Below, in pieces: positions 43,666 through 50,059 of a stretch of 64,000 nucleotides of DNA (the stretch's first letter is position 1; each line of letters begins with the position of its first letter). This stretch comes from Coprococcus phoceensis (lineage in GTDB: Bacteria; Bacillota; Clostridia; Lachnospirales; Lachnospiraceae): the NCBI RefSeq assembly GCF_900104635.1, contig NZ_FNWC01000006.1, positions 434,001 to 498,000 on the forward strand. The letters are read 5' to 3'. Below the pieces are notes generated by a model, which made no database searches, was not told the origin of the DNA, and was given only the letters and a program-made list of their open reading frames with translations. Position numbers and translations under genes: made by a program.

Positions 43666-44382
43666 ATGCGTTATAAGATTGCCGAATGCGTGACGGAATA
43701 TGAGCCGCATTATGAGATGCTGCGCCGAAAGATGGAGCCATATCGAACTGCGGGAGAAGGAGAGCCAGATATCAGATTGACATTAACGAAACAATTTTGC
43801 GAAGAAAAGCAAAAGGAGCAGCCACATCTCACGGAAGCACAATGTGAGTATATTTTTGCAGGCTCTGAGTTTTACAAAAAATTTATTTCGGAAGGTGGCA
43901 TTATGGTGCACGCCTCAGCGGTTGAAGTGGATGGAAAAGCATATCTGTTCTCGGCGGACAGTGGAACAGGAAAGTCGACACATACAAAGCAGTGGCAGAA
44001 CTATTTCGGAAAAGAAAGAGCATTGATCATCAATGATGATAAACCGGCGATTCGAAAAGACAAAAACGGATGGGCTGCATATGGGACACCGTTTAGTGGA
44101 AAGACAGATGAGAACCTCAATCGCAAAGCTATTCTTCAAGGGATCTGTATGTTGGAGCGTGGAAACGAGAATGCGATCGAGAGAATCGGAGTTTGGGAAG
44201 CGATTCCGCTTTTGATGCGCCAGACGATTGTGCCTAGAAGCGAAAAGATGGCAGGGGAATTATTAGCGATTTTAGATACACTGTTGAGTGAAGTGCCGGT
44301 TTACCGAATGAAATGTACGATTTCAAAGGAAGCGGTAGTGACGGCATATGAGAAAATGAAAGGAGATCAAGATGAAGATTAA
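43666..44382 (+). CDS. HprK/PEPCK-like P-loop kinase (HprK-related family)
   Basis: A 238-residue protein resembling the C-terminal kinase domain of HPr kinase and the PEPCK fold rather than complete HprK. Visible are MVHASAVEVDGKAYLFS, the P-loop DSGTGKSTHTKQW (about residues 97-109), and LIINDDKPAIR, which supplies acidic metal ligands. The HPrK N-terminal domain and its signature are missing, so it is not the cell's general HPr kinase. HprK-related kinases appear in several peptide-modification loci, including lasso-peptide tailoring. It overlaps the PqqD-like gene by 11 bases. AAGGAGGAATT precedes the ATG. Confidence 0.82.
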   Translation: MRYKIAECVTEYEPHYEMLRRKMEPYRTAGEGEPDIRLTLTKQFCEEKQKEQPHLTEAQCEYIFAGSEFYKKFISEGGIMVHASAVEVDGKAYLFSADSGTGKSTHTKQWQNYFGKERALIINDDKPAIRKDKNGWAAYGTPFSGKTDENLNRKAILQGICMLERGNENAIERIGVWEAIPLLMRQTIVPRSEKMAGELLAILDTLLSEVPVYRMKCTISKEAVVTAYEKMKGDQDED

Positions 44383-44638
44383 AACTGGGTTTATGATGAG
44401 AGAAGTAGCTGGAAAATTCGTGGCGGTTCCGGTAGGAGTGGGAGCAAATGATTTTAAAGGAATGCTGCAAACCAATAAAACGGGAGCATTTCTCTGGAAA
44501 TTACTTGAGAAAAAACAGACGAAAGAAACGCTTGTTTGCGCAATGTTGGAGCATTATGAGATGACGGAAGGACAAGCTGAAAAAGACGTGGAGACATTTA
44601 CCAGTCAGCTCATTGAGGCTGGAATCTTAGAGGCGTAA
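44372..44638 (+). CDS. PqqD-family (RRE-like) protein
   Basis: An 88-residue protein matching the PqqD winged-helix family: an N-terminal beta region (GFMMREVAGKFVAVPVG), the NKTGAFLWKLLEK turn, which corresponds to the family's typical N-xxG/T-xxIW region, and a C-terminal helical part ending FTSQLIEAGILEA. PqqD-like domains bind leader peptides in many ribosomally made peptide pathways. Translationally coupled to the kinase gene, so a chaperone role delivering a peptide to the kinase is a reasonable inference. Confidence 0.85.
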   Translation: MKIKTGFMMREVAGKFVAVPVGVGANDFKGMLQTNKTGAFLWKLLEKKQTKETLVCAMLEHYEMTEGQAEKDVETFTSQLIEAGILEA

Positions 44639-44653
44639 GGCAGGGAGTGTGCA

Positions 44654-45112
44654 ATGATTAAAAAAATGGAACAGATTCTTGTGGAGACTGGAGAACTTTT
44701 TACAACTGCCTCCGGTATCAGTATGCTCCCGTGTATTCGTCCAAAACGAGATATGATTCATCTTGTCACTCCAAACCAAGGCGTAAAAAAACACGATGTT
44801 ATTCTTTATAAAAGAAAAAATGGAAATTATATTCTTCACAGAGTAATTAAAACGAAGCCGGATGGATATGTGTTATGCGGAGACAACCAGTGGGTGCTCG
44901 AGTGGGGAATTAACGATGAGCAGGTGCTGGGTGTGCTGAAAGGATTCTATCGCGGGGAAAGATATGTGGATTGTGAGAAAAATCGTTTGTATCATATATA
45001 TGTGGCTATATGGTGTTTTTCGCTTGCAATGCGAAAATGGATTTTAAAAGGAATGAATCTGATGAGAAGAACAGGCAGGATACTTAGAAAATTCCCTGAA
45101 AAATCGGAATAG
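44654..45112 (+). CDS. S24/S26-family peptidase, signal-peptidase-like
   Basis: A 152-residue protein with the SPase box TASGISMLPCI (nucleophile Ser23), DVILYKRKNGNYILHRVI (His62, as in Ser/His-type SipW-like enzymes) and LCGDNQWVLE (the conserved GDN region). There is no N-terminal membrane helix; a moderately hydrophobic stretch (about residues 112-130) might associate with the membrane. Located 15 bases after the PqqD-like gene, it may process the product of the locus. Active-site assignment is by motif only. Confidence 0.82.
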   Translation: MIKKMEQILVETGELFTTASGISMLPCIRPKRDMIHLVTPNQGVKKHDVILYKRKNGNYILHRVIKTKPDGYVLCGDNQWVLEWGINDEQVLGVLKGFYRGERYVDCEKNRLYHIYVAIWCFSLAMRKWILKGMNLMRRTGRILRKFPEKSE

Positions 45113-45128
45113 AAAGAGAAAATGGTAC

Positions 45129-45157
45129 TTGACATAAGCCCATAATAATAATATAAT
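45129..45157 (+). promoter_or_regulatory. Promoter of rplM-rpsI
   Basis: TTGACA at 45129-45134 and TATAAT at 45152-45157, spaced 17 bases. Confidence 0.88.
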
Positions 45158-45266
45158 AAATCAGTATGAAAACAGAGGAAACAGTTTACACCAAAGCCCC
45201 GGAGTGGACTGATTCTATATAGTAAAGAAGACATTAATTTGATGAAATTTATTAGGAGGTCACCCA
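45158..45266 (+). promoter_or_regulatory. rplM 5' leader, possibly the L13-type ribosomal leader
   Basis: About 100 transcribed bases precede rplM. A stem closed by CAGT/ACTG (around 45182 and 45210) with an internal GCCCCGG segment is visible. Firmicutes carry an L13 autoregulatory leader at this position; I place it here by location, without matching its consensus. Confidence 0.4.
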
Positions 45267-45695
45267 ATGAAAACTTACATGGCTAATCCAGACAAGATTG
45301 AAAGAAAATGGTATGTAGTTGATGCAGAAGGATGCACATTAGGACGCTTAACTTCTGAGATCGCTAAAGTTTTAAGAGGAAAAAATAAACCGGAATATAC
45401 ACCACACATCGATACAGGTGATTACGTAGTTGTAATCAACGCTGAAAAAATTAAAGTAACAGGTAAAAAATTAGATCAGAAAATCTACTATCATCACTCA
45501 GACTATGTAGGAGGAATGAAAGAGACTACATTAAGAGAAATGATGGCTAAGAAACCTGAAAAAGTAATTGAACTTGCAGTTAAAGGAATGCTTCCAAAAG
45601 GACCTTTGGGAAGAAGTATGATCAAAAAATTACACGTATACGCTGGACCAGAGCACGAACAACAAGCTCAGAAACCAGAAGTATTAACATTTTAA
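45267..45695 (+). CDS. rplM: 50S ribosomal protein L13
   Basis: A 142-residue L13 of normal length: [20 protein letters not shown] at the start, [38 protein letters not shown] and [20 protein letters not shown]. It is an early assembly protein of the 50S subunit. AGGAGG precedes the ATG. Co-transcribed with rpsI 26 bases downstream. Confidence 0.98.
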   Translation: MKTYMANPDKIERKWYVVDAEGCTLGRLTSEIAKVLRGKNKPEYTPHIDTGDYVVVINAEKIKVTGKKLDQKIYYHHSDYVGGMKETTLREMMAKKPEKVIELAVKGMLPKGPLGRSMIKKLHVYAGPEHEQQAQKPEVLTF

Positions 45696-45721
45696 GGAAA
45701 GGTTGAAAGGAGGAAGTTATA

Positions 45722-46114
45722 ATGGCTAATGCAAAATTCTACGGAACAGGAAGAAGAAAAAAATCAATCGCAAGAGTATATTTAGTACCTGGAACAGGTA
45801 AAATTACAATAAACAAAAGAGATATTGATGAATATCTTGGATTAGAGACATTAAAAGTTGTAGTTCGTCAGCCACTCGTTGCTACAGAGACAGTTGACAA
45901 ATTCGACGTATTAGTAAACGTACACGGTGGAGGATACACAGGACAGGCTGGAGCTATCCGTCACGGTATCGCAAGAGCTTTACTTCAAGCTGATGCTGAT
46001 TACAGACCAGTTCTTAAGAAAGCAGGATACTTAACACGTGATCCACGTATGAAAGAACGTAAGAAATACGGACTTAAAGCAGCTCGTAGAGCACCACAGT
46101 TCTCCAAACGTTAA
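45722..46114 (+). CDS. rpsI: 30S ribosomal protein S9
   Basis: A 130-residue S9: [20 protein letters not shown] near the start, [20 protein letters not shown] in the centre, and the C-terminal [20 protein letters not shown] followed by the invariant FSKR tail that touches P-site tRNA. Its 3' end and terminator region are partly duplicated 1.34 kb downstream, marking it as an integration site. Confidence 0.98.
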   Translation: MANAKFYGTGRRKKSIARVYLVPGTGKITINKRDIDEYLGLETLKVVVRQPLVATETVDKFDVLVNVHGGGYTGQAGAIRHGIARALLQADADYRPVLKKAGYLTRDPRMKERKKYGLKAARRAPQFSKR

Positions 46115-46190
46115 TTATACGTTTCGGGACGTACAATTTCAAAAAAAGATTTTTCAACTCCTCAGGGCTTCGGTTCTGGGGAGTTTTTTT
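46104..46190 (+). repeat. rpsI tail, left copy of an att-like duplication
   Basis: The last codons of rpsI, stop and terminator region (from CCAAACGTTAAT) recur in diverged form at 47446-47536. It includes a TACGT/ACGTA mini-hairpin around 46117-46132, which is preserved with compensating changes in the other copy. Confidence 0.6.
46156..46190 (+). terminator. Terminator of rplM-rpsI
   Basis: AACTCCTCAG pairs with CTGGGGAGTT (10 bp), with a ten-base loop and a T-run. Confidence 0.93.
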
Positions 46191-46347
46191 GATATGTATT
46201 TTAGCTAGAGATAATGGTATAATCTATATAGGTCTCTATTTTTGAAGTCGATTTCCCTGTTCTCGGGAAAATCGATGAATGAGAGATATGAATTTGTGTC
46301 AGCAGTGTTGTCATAAATTAAGTGAAGAAAATAATAGGGGGAGATAT

Positions 46348-47334
46348 ATGAAAAACGAAATTAGTTTTGCTGAGAATCTCATTAAAATTATAGAAGATTC
46401 AAGGAATAATGCATTAAAAAGGGTAAATGAAGAGCTTATCCAAATGTATTGGAAAATTGGGGAATCTTTAAGTAAAGAGGCTGAAAATACATCTTTCGGA
46501 GATGCGTATATAGATTCTGTTGCTAAAGAAATTCGGAATACTTTTCCTGGTATAAAAGGATTCAACAGACGCGGTTTATATAGAATGAAAAAATTTTATG
46601 AAACATATTGTGAGGATGAATTTGTGACAACACTGTTGACACAAATTAGTTGGAGTAATCATCTTGCTATTATGTCCAAGGCGAAGACAGTAGAAGAAAG
46701 GCATTTTTATATAACTCTTTGTATAAAAGAATCTTATTCTGCTAGAGAGTTAGAACGTCAGATTAATAGTGGATATTATGAACGTTATATGCTTTCACAA
46801 GAAAAACTTTTACCAGAACCGATCAAAGGGCTCAAAAAGAATCCATTTTTAGACTCATATATCATAGAATTCCTTGATTTGCCAAAGAATTTTAAAGAGT
46901 CGGATTTGAGAAAAGGTTTGATTCAGAATATGAAAGATTTTATTCTTGAGGTAGGAAAAGATTTTACATTTATTGATGAAGAATATAGAGTACAAGTAGG
47001 TGGAGAAGATTTTCGGATTGATTTACTGTTTTTTCATAGAGGTCTGCAATGTTTGGTGGCTTTTGAGTTAAAGATTGGAAAATTCAAACCAGAATATATT
47101 TCTAAAATGGATTTTTATTTAGAGGCATTAGATCGCCAAAAGAAGAAAGAGAATGAAAATCCGAGTGTGGGAATGATTCTTTGCGCATCTAAGGATGATG
47201 AGGTTGTAGAATATGCCATGAGCAGAACAATGTCCCCAATGATGGTGGCTGAATATAAGTTGCAATTACCAGATAAAACTGTATTACAGAAAAAATTGCA
47301 GGAATTAATCAATATGCCCTTGTTGGAGGAATAA
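46348..47334 (+). CDS. DUF1016/YhcG-family PDDEXK nuclease-like protein
   Basis: A 328-residue protein. The N-terminal DUF1016_N helical region (about 1-160) includes ELIQMYWKIGESLSKE, RGLYRMKKFYETY and LTQISWSNHLAIMSKAK. The C-terminal YhcG-type PDDEXK fold shows DFRIDLLFFHRGLQCLVAFE followed by LKIGKF, supplying the Asp and the E-x-K active-site pattern. ATG at 46348 follows AGGGGGA. These proteins are common in defence and mobile contexts, but their substrates are not well established. It lies inside the duplicated rpsI-tail boundaries, so it probably arrived by integration. Confidence 0.93.
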   Translation: MKNEISFAENLIKIIEDSRNNALKRVNEELIQMYWKIGESLSKEAENTSFGDAYIDSVAKEIRNTFPGIKGFNRRGLYRMKKFYETYCEDEFVTTLLTQISWSNHLAIMSKAKTVEERHFYITLCIKESYSARELERQINSGYYERYMLSQEKLLPEPIKGLKKNPFLDSYIIEFLDLPKNFKESDLRKGLIQNMKDFILEVGKDFTFIDEEYRVQVGGEDFRIDLLFFHRGLQCLVAFELKIGKFKPEYISKMDFYLEALDRQKKKENENPSVGMILCASKDDEVVEYAMSRTMSPMMVAEYKLQLPDKTVLQKKLQELINMPLLEE

Positions 47335-47354
47335 ATATAATTCTGTCTATAAGG

Positions 47355-47457
47355 TGTGGTGAGGCGTAATGAGAAGTTCTGCGTTTGTAACGTGTTTGCA
47401 ACACTACACTTCAAGAACCCAGTAAAAGCAAGCGTTCCAAGTTACCCAAACGTTAAT
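47355..47457 (+). repeat. Copy A of a ~100-bp island repeat
   Basis: The stretch from GTGGTGAGG to CGTTAAT is about 90% identical by eye to 48676-48777. It encodes a short open frame in both copies, but with no ribosome site. The pair flanks the toxin-antitoxin locus and the gene after it. Confidence 0.8.
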
Positions 47458-47536
47458 CATACGTTTTTGGAACGTACAATTTCAGAAAAGAATTTTAAAC
47501 CTCTCAGGGAGAATTCCTTGGGAGGTTTATATTTTG
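47446..47536 (+). repeat. Right copy of the rpsI tail (att-like)
   Basis: CCAAACGTTAATCATACG onward matches the rpsI 3' end and its terminator region at 46104-46190, with substitutions. The right copy keeps a hairpin (TACGTT/AACGTA) and a terminator. Together the copies bracket about 1.3 kb containing the DUF1016 gene. Confidence 0.6.
47499..47536 (+). terminator. Duplicate terminator
   Basis: AACCTCTCAGG pairs with CTTGGGAGGTT with G-U pairs, followed by TATATTTT. It is the counterpart of the rpsI terminator. Confidence 0.7.
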
Positions 47537-47555
47537 ATAAAATTGTAGAATTATA

Positions 47556-47584
47556 TTGATTTTTTAGGAGAAATTGCATATACT
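47556..47584 (+). promoter_or_regulatory. Promoter of the type III antitoxin RNA
   Basis: TTGATT at 47556-47561 and TATACT at 47579-47584 with a 17-base spacer; the RNA repeats begin about 17 bases after the predicted start. Confidence 0.55.
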
Positions 47585-47590
47585 TATTAT

Positions 47591-47707
47591 AGACAAAGGA
47601 TTGTCTTAGGTGAGTTTCTACCATAAAGTGGAAACCTAAAAAAGTAGGTGAGTCTCCACCATAAAGAGAGAACCTGAAAAAGAGGCGAGTGATGTCGTCT
47701 CTTTTTT
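47591..47707 (+). ncRNA. ToxI/AntiQ-like type III antitoxin RNA with tandem repeats
   Basis: Two tandem repeats of 38 and 37 bases, 47608-47645 and 47646-47682, each beginning AGGTGAGT, sharing ACCATAAAG and ending with AACCT plus an A-run. A partial third unit (AGGCGAGT, 47683) merges into the terminator. Type III antitoxins are short tandem-repeat RNAs of about 35-40 bases placed before an endoribonuclease toxin, with a terminator between. All these elements are present. Each repeat has AGGT/ACCT ends that could pair as in the pseudoknotted ToxI units. Confidence 0.8.
47681..47707 (+). terminator. Terminator between antitoxin RNA and toxin gene
   Basis: AGAGGCGA pairs with TCGTCTCT (8 bp) and is followed by seven T's. 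In type III systems this terminator sets the RNA:toxin ratio. Confidence 0.88.
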
Positions 47708-47723
47708 TGACAGATGAGGAAAA

Positions 47724-48216
47724 ATGAAATTTTATAATATCAAAGATGAATACATCAATTATTTGAAAAAAATATGATGCAAAAGTTGCAGATAATAAAA
47801 AGGGAAAGCGGCCGTATGTAGGTGTAGTGCTTGAGATTGAGGGGATAAAATATTATACTCCATTTACATCGCCCAAAGAAAAGCATCGTAAAATGAAGAA
47901 CACAAAAGATTTTAGGAAAATTAATCATGGAATATATGGTGCAATTAACTTTAATAATATGATACCGGTTGTGGATTCGGCATTGCTTCTTATTGATATT
48001 GATGCAATGGAAGATTCAAAATATCAGCGTTTGCTTCAAAATCAATACAAGTGTATTAAAGCTGACCGAGAACAAATTCAGTTGACGGCAAAAAGATTAA
48101 GAGATACCCTTTTTAAGAAAAATGAACAATTGAATGGCAATGATAGGCGAATAAAGGAAAGATGTTGTGATTTGTCATTGTTGGAGGAGGTTTCGAAACA
48201 TTATGACAACCATTAG
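47724..48216 (+). pseudogene. toxN: ToxN/AbiQ-family type III toxin, frameshifted
   Basis: The ATG at 47724 opens MKFYNIKDEYINYLKK and stops at TGA (47775-47777). In the next frame the protein resumes with YDAKVADNKKGKRPYVGVVL, TPFTSPKEKHRKMKNTKDFR, KINHGIYGAINFNNMIPVVD, and ends RCCDLSLLEEVSKHYDNH at 48216. Together these make a nearly complete ToxN/AbiQ endoribonuclease of about 164 residues (family about 170-180). Removing one A from the seven-A run at 47766-47772 restores the frame. So this is a recent inactivation, slippage-prone phase variation, or a sequencing error. Start lies 17 bases after the antitoxin terminator. Confidence 0.85.
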
Positions 48217-48665
48217 CAAAAAAGAAGTACATAAATTTTTAGATAAGCATCCGGATATACCTTTCTCAGCAGCTAAATTTGAATATAGTTTATACCTTGA
48301 GCCTGAAGCGGTTGAATATGCCAATGCGATTTCAGAAAAAATATTAGGTGAGTCTGAAGAGGATTTGCATTCAAAAAGAATGATTGAACAAGCAGAAACA
48401 ACAGAAGAACTGTTGAAATTGATGCGAAAGCCTTTATCGGGCGGAAACAGAAGAAGGTTAAGAAGAAAAGAAAGAATATGCCAATATTCGGAATGAATAT
48501 TTAAAATCTATGTTGTGCTTAGTAATTGGGTTTCGAGGAGATGTAGAAATGATTCCGTTTTTGATGAAAGAAACAGAACGTCTGGAAAGAATGTATCCCC
48601 AAGAAACATATGCACAAGGTCCGATACTTGCTATTCAGGAACTTGCTGTCAGATTTCTTAGTTGA
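48203..48665 (+). pseudogene. Unknown small protein gene, apparently frameshifted
   Basis: An ORF from ATG 48203 (after GGAGGAGG) codes MTTISKKEVHKFLDKHPDIP and runs to a stop at 48496 (97 residues). Near 48440-48462 the natural continuation seems to jump frame: another frame, open from 48462, codes YANIRNEYLKSMLCLVIGFR and IPFLMKETERLERMYPQETY, and ends AIQELAVRFLS at 48665. It overlaps the toxin end by 14 bases. Not recognised as a known family; the second part looks alpha-helical. Either one broken gene or two remnants. Confidence 0.5.
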
Positions 48666-48675
48666 AATTTATGAG

Positions 48676-48777
48676 GGTGGTGAGGAGTAACGAGAAGTCC
48701 TGTGTTTGTAACGTGTTTGCAACACCACATTCCAAGAACCCAGTAAAATCAAGCGTTCCCAGTTACCAAAACGTTAA
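48676..48777 (+). repeat. Copy B of the ~100-bp island repeat
   Basis: Matches copy A (47355-47457) from GTGGTGAGG to CGTTAAT. After the shared part it continues into ACCACCCTGATACTTTG, which resembles a hairpin element at 53221-53250. Confidence 0.8.
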
Positions 48778-48874
48778 TTTCAAGGTTATCAGAGCACACA
48801 AAAACCACCCTGATACTTTGAACGGTTGGTGTGCTATCCGTCAAGAGGACAATGAAAAATAACAAATTTTTCTT

Positions 48875-48905
48875 CCGTCAGCCAGTAACTGGCTGGCGGT
48901 ATTTT
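48875..48905 (+). terminator. Terminator at the island end
   Basis: CCGTCAGCCAG pairs with CTGGCTGGCGG (11 bp) with a three-base loop, then TATTTT. Confidence 0.85.
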
Positions 48906-48915
48906 CATGCCACCT

Positions 48916-49017
48916 GTAATGCAAGTTTATGAAATGCCATAGGGGCATGATATGTAACTTGCGTTGCAGACGTCGGTTATCATAGTAATCAATAGTAGAC
49001 ATCACAAGTGCATTATA
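48916..49017 (-). pseudogene. IS3-family-like transposase C-terminal remnant
   Basis: On the minus strand a short frame reads STIDYYDNRRLQRKLHIMP, the pattern of the last helix of IS3-type transposases (IDYYNxxRxQxKL, then a MTPxE-like end). No other transposase parts or inverted repeats are seen. It is a small fossil, consistent with an old insertion in this island. From 48906 to 49303 I see no intact gene; a 44-codon frame at 49028-49162 has no ribosome site. Confidence 0.5.
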
Positions 49018-49303
49018 CATTGTCATTATGGCAACTGATTTTATAACTAACAATTCTACGATCATACAAATTCAGAAGAACTATAATAAGGCATATGAGA
49101 TTGTAGCAGAGCACAAAGAGAACGTGTTCTGGAAAAACTTTATACGAAAGTACAGCTGGTAAACGAAAGAGAGAAAGATCAGAACCATCGTCGCGGATTC
49201 GGAAATCGGTATGCAAGATAGTATTATAGTAAAATCAAAAATTATATTTTATTATATCACCTGGCGTACATTCCAGCACAAAACAGAGACGAGCAAGTAT
49301 GTC

Positions 49304-49344
49304 AGAAAAAGGAACAATTGTGTTTGGCAATTGTTCCTTTTTCT
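49304..49344. terminator. 17-bp hairpin, terminator for the Rrf2 gene
   Basis: AGAAAAAGGAACAATTG and its exact complement around a seven-base loop, 11 bases beyond the Rrf2 stop. The arms carry A/T runs, so it can end transcription in either direction. Confidence 0.88.
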
Positions 49345-49355
49345 GTTGCAATATT

Positions 49356-49763
49356 CTAAACAGTTCCATTAACCAGATCGGCAATTGTTATATGAAAGAA
49401 ATAATCATGTACAAGATTGTCGAATTTTTTCCACATAGGCAACGTTTTACAGTGGGAGCTTCTGGAACAAGTTTTCGTATCGGGAGCCAGGCAGGCTACC
49501 GGTGTAAGGCTGCCTTCCATCAATTCTAAAATTTCTCCTACATTATATTCTTCAGGGCTGGCAGTTAGTCGGTAACCACCGCCTTTTCCGCTGATTCCGG
49601 TTAACAATCCTTTCCCGACAAGTATTTTTACAATCTGCTGAAGATATTTTTCTGATATTCCCTGTCTTTTTGCAATTTCTTTCAAGGGAACATATGTGGT
49701 TGTATCTTGTTCAGCCAAATCAATCAGTACGCGTAGGGCATAGCGCCCTTTGGTTGAGATCAT
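49356..49763 (-). CDS. Rrf2-family regulator (CymR/IscR-like)
   Basis: A 135-residue Rrf2 regulator. The winged helix (1-75) contains ISTKGRYALRVLIDLAEQ, IAKRQGISEKYLQQIVKIL and GGYRLTASPEEYNV. A three-Cys cluster follows the dimerisation helix, in CLAPDTKTCSRSSHCKTLP (C-x7-C-x5-C, about residues 91-105), similar but not identical in spacing to the [2Fe-2S] ligands of IscR. CymR-type members control cysteine uptake. It diverges from the amino-acid ABC transporter and two matching ACCTA-N9-TAGGT sites lie at both promoters, so it very probably represses itself and the transporter. Confidence 0.93.
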   Translation of the reverse strand: MISTKGRYALRVLIDLAEQDTTTYVPLKEIAKRQGISEKYLQQIVKILVGKGLLTGISGKGGGYRLTASPEEYNVGEILELMEGSLTPVACLAPDTKTCSRSSHCKTLPMWKKFDNLVHDYFFHITIADLVNGTV

Positions 49764-49783
49764 AAAGAAACCTCCTTTCTTTT

Positions 49784-49802
49784 ACCTATTATATCACTAG
49801 GT
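49784..49802. promoter_or_regulatory. Rrf2-type operator at the regulator's own promoter
   Basis: ACCTA-N9-TAGGT palindrome. On the minus strand a TATAAT -10 box lies within it, giving direct autorepression. Confidence 0.75.
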
Positions 49803-49829
49803 GTATCATTTTTAAAGAAAAAACAAATA

Positions 49830-49848
49830 ACCTATTGACATAGTAGGT
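49830..49848. promoter_or_regulatory. Rrf2-type operator at the transporter promoter
   Basis: A second ACCTA-N9-TAGGT, identical arms and spacing. It covers the TTGACA -35 box of the transporter operon. Confidence 0.8.
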
Positions 49849-49863
49849 GAATGGGTGTAATAT
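49835..49863 (+). promoter_or_regulatory. Promoter of the leader peptide-ABC transporter operon
   Basis: TTGACA (49835-49840) and TAATAT (49858-49863), spaced 17 bases; 45 bases before the leader peptide start. Confidence 0.88.
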
Positions 49864-49908
49864 TACAACAACGAATTTGAGTAGACTATGATTAAGGAGG
49901 CGAGTGCA

Positions 49909-50037
49909 GTGAAAATTTATAACATTACTGTAAATAATATGATGTGTTTCTGTCGAATGATTTTTTCCCGGGCATTTTTATATGGCCAGGTGTTTCGACA
50001 TACATTGCTGTGCGCCTGTAAAGAACATTTAGATTAA
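49909..50037 (+). CDS. Cys-rich 42-residue leader peptide
   Basis: GTG at 49909 lies 8 bases after a perfect AAGGAGG. The peptide has two CxC pairs: MMCFCRM (Cys13, Cys15) and LLCACKEH (Cys35, Cys37), which is striking for its size. It stops 22 bases before an intrinsic terminator that precedes the transporter genes. This is the arrangement of an amino-acid attenuator with Cys as the sensed residue, or else a small metal/thiol-binding peptide. I do not know a named family for it. Confidence 0.72.
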   Translation: MKIYNITVNNMMCFCRMIFSRAFLYGQVFRHTLLCACKEHLD

Positions 50038-50059
50038 ATGTTACATATGCCATTTTGTC

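Noticed and set aside
43666-44382. Genuine HPr kinase/phosphorylase
   Set aside because: Only the P-loop half is present; the HprK N-terminal domain is missing and the neighbours are unrelated to carbon catabolite control.
43666-45112. Lasso-peptide cluster
   Set aside because: PqqD-like and HprK-like genes occur in such clusters, but the Asn-synthetase-like cyclase and transglutaminase-like protease are absent.
47608-47682. Short tandem repeats considered as a CRISPR array
   Set aside because: The units abut with no unique spacers and no cas genes are near; the order promoter-repeats-terminator-ToxN fits a type III antitoxin.
47355-48777. Repeats A and B considered as integron attC sites
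   Set aside because: No clear R'/R'' core pairs and no integron integrase; the resemblance to cassette ends is only positional.
47356-48862. Short frames in repeats A and B as real proteins (about 66 codons each)
   Set aside because: Similarity between them is explained by DNA repetition; no ribosome sites and the tails differ entirely.
49028-49162. A 44-codon frame between the island and the Rrf2 gene
   Set aside because: No ribosome site, overlaps the IS3-like remnant region on the other strand, and matches no family I know.
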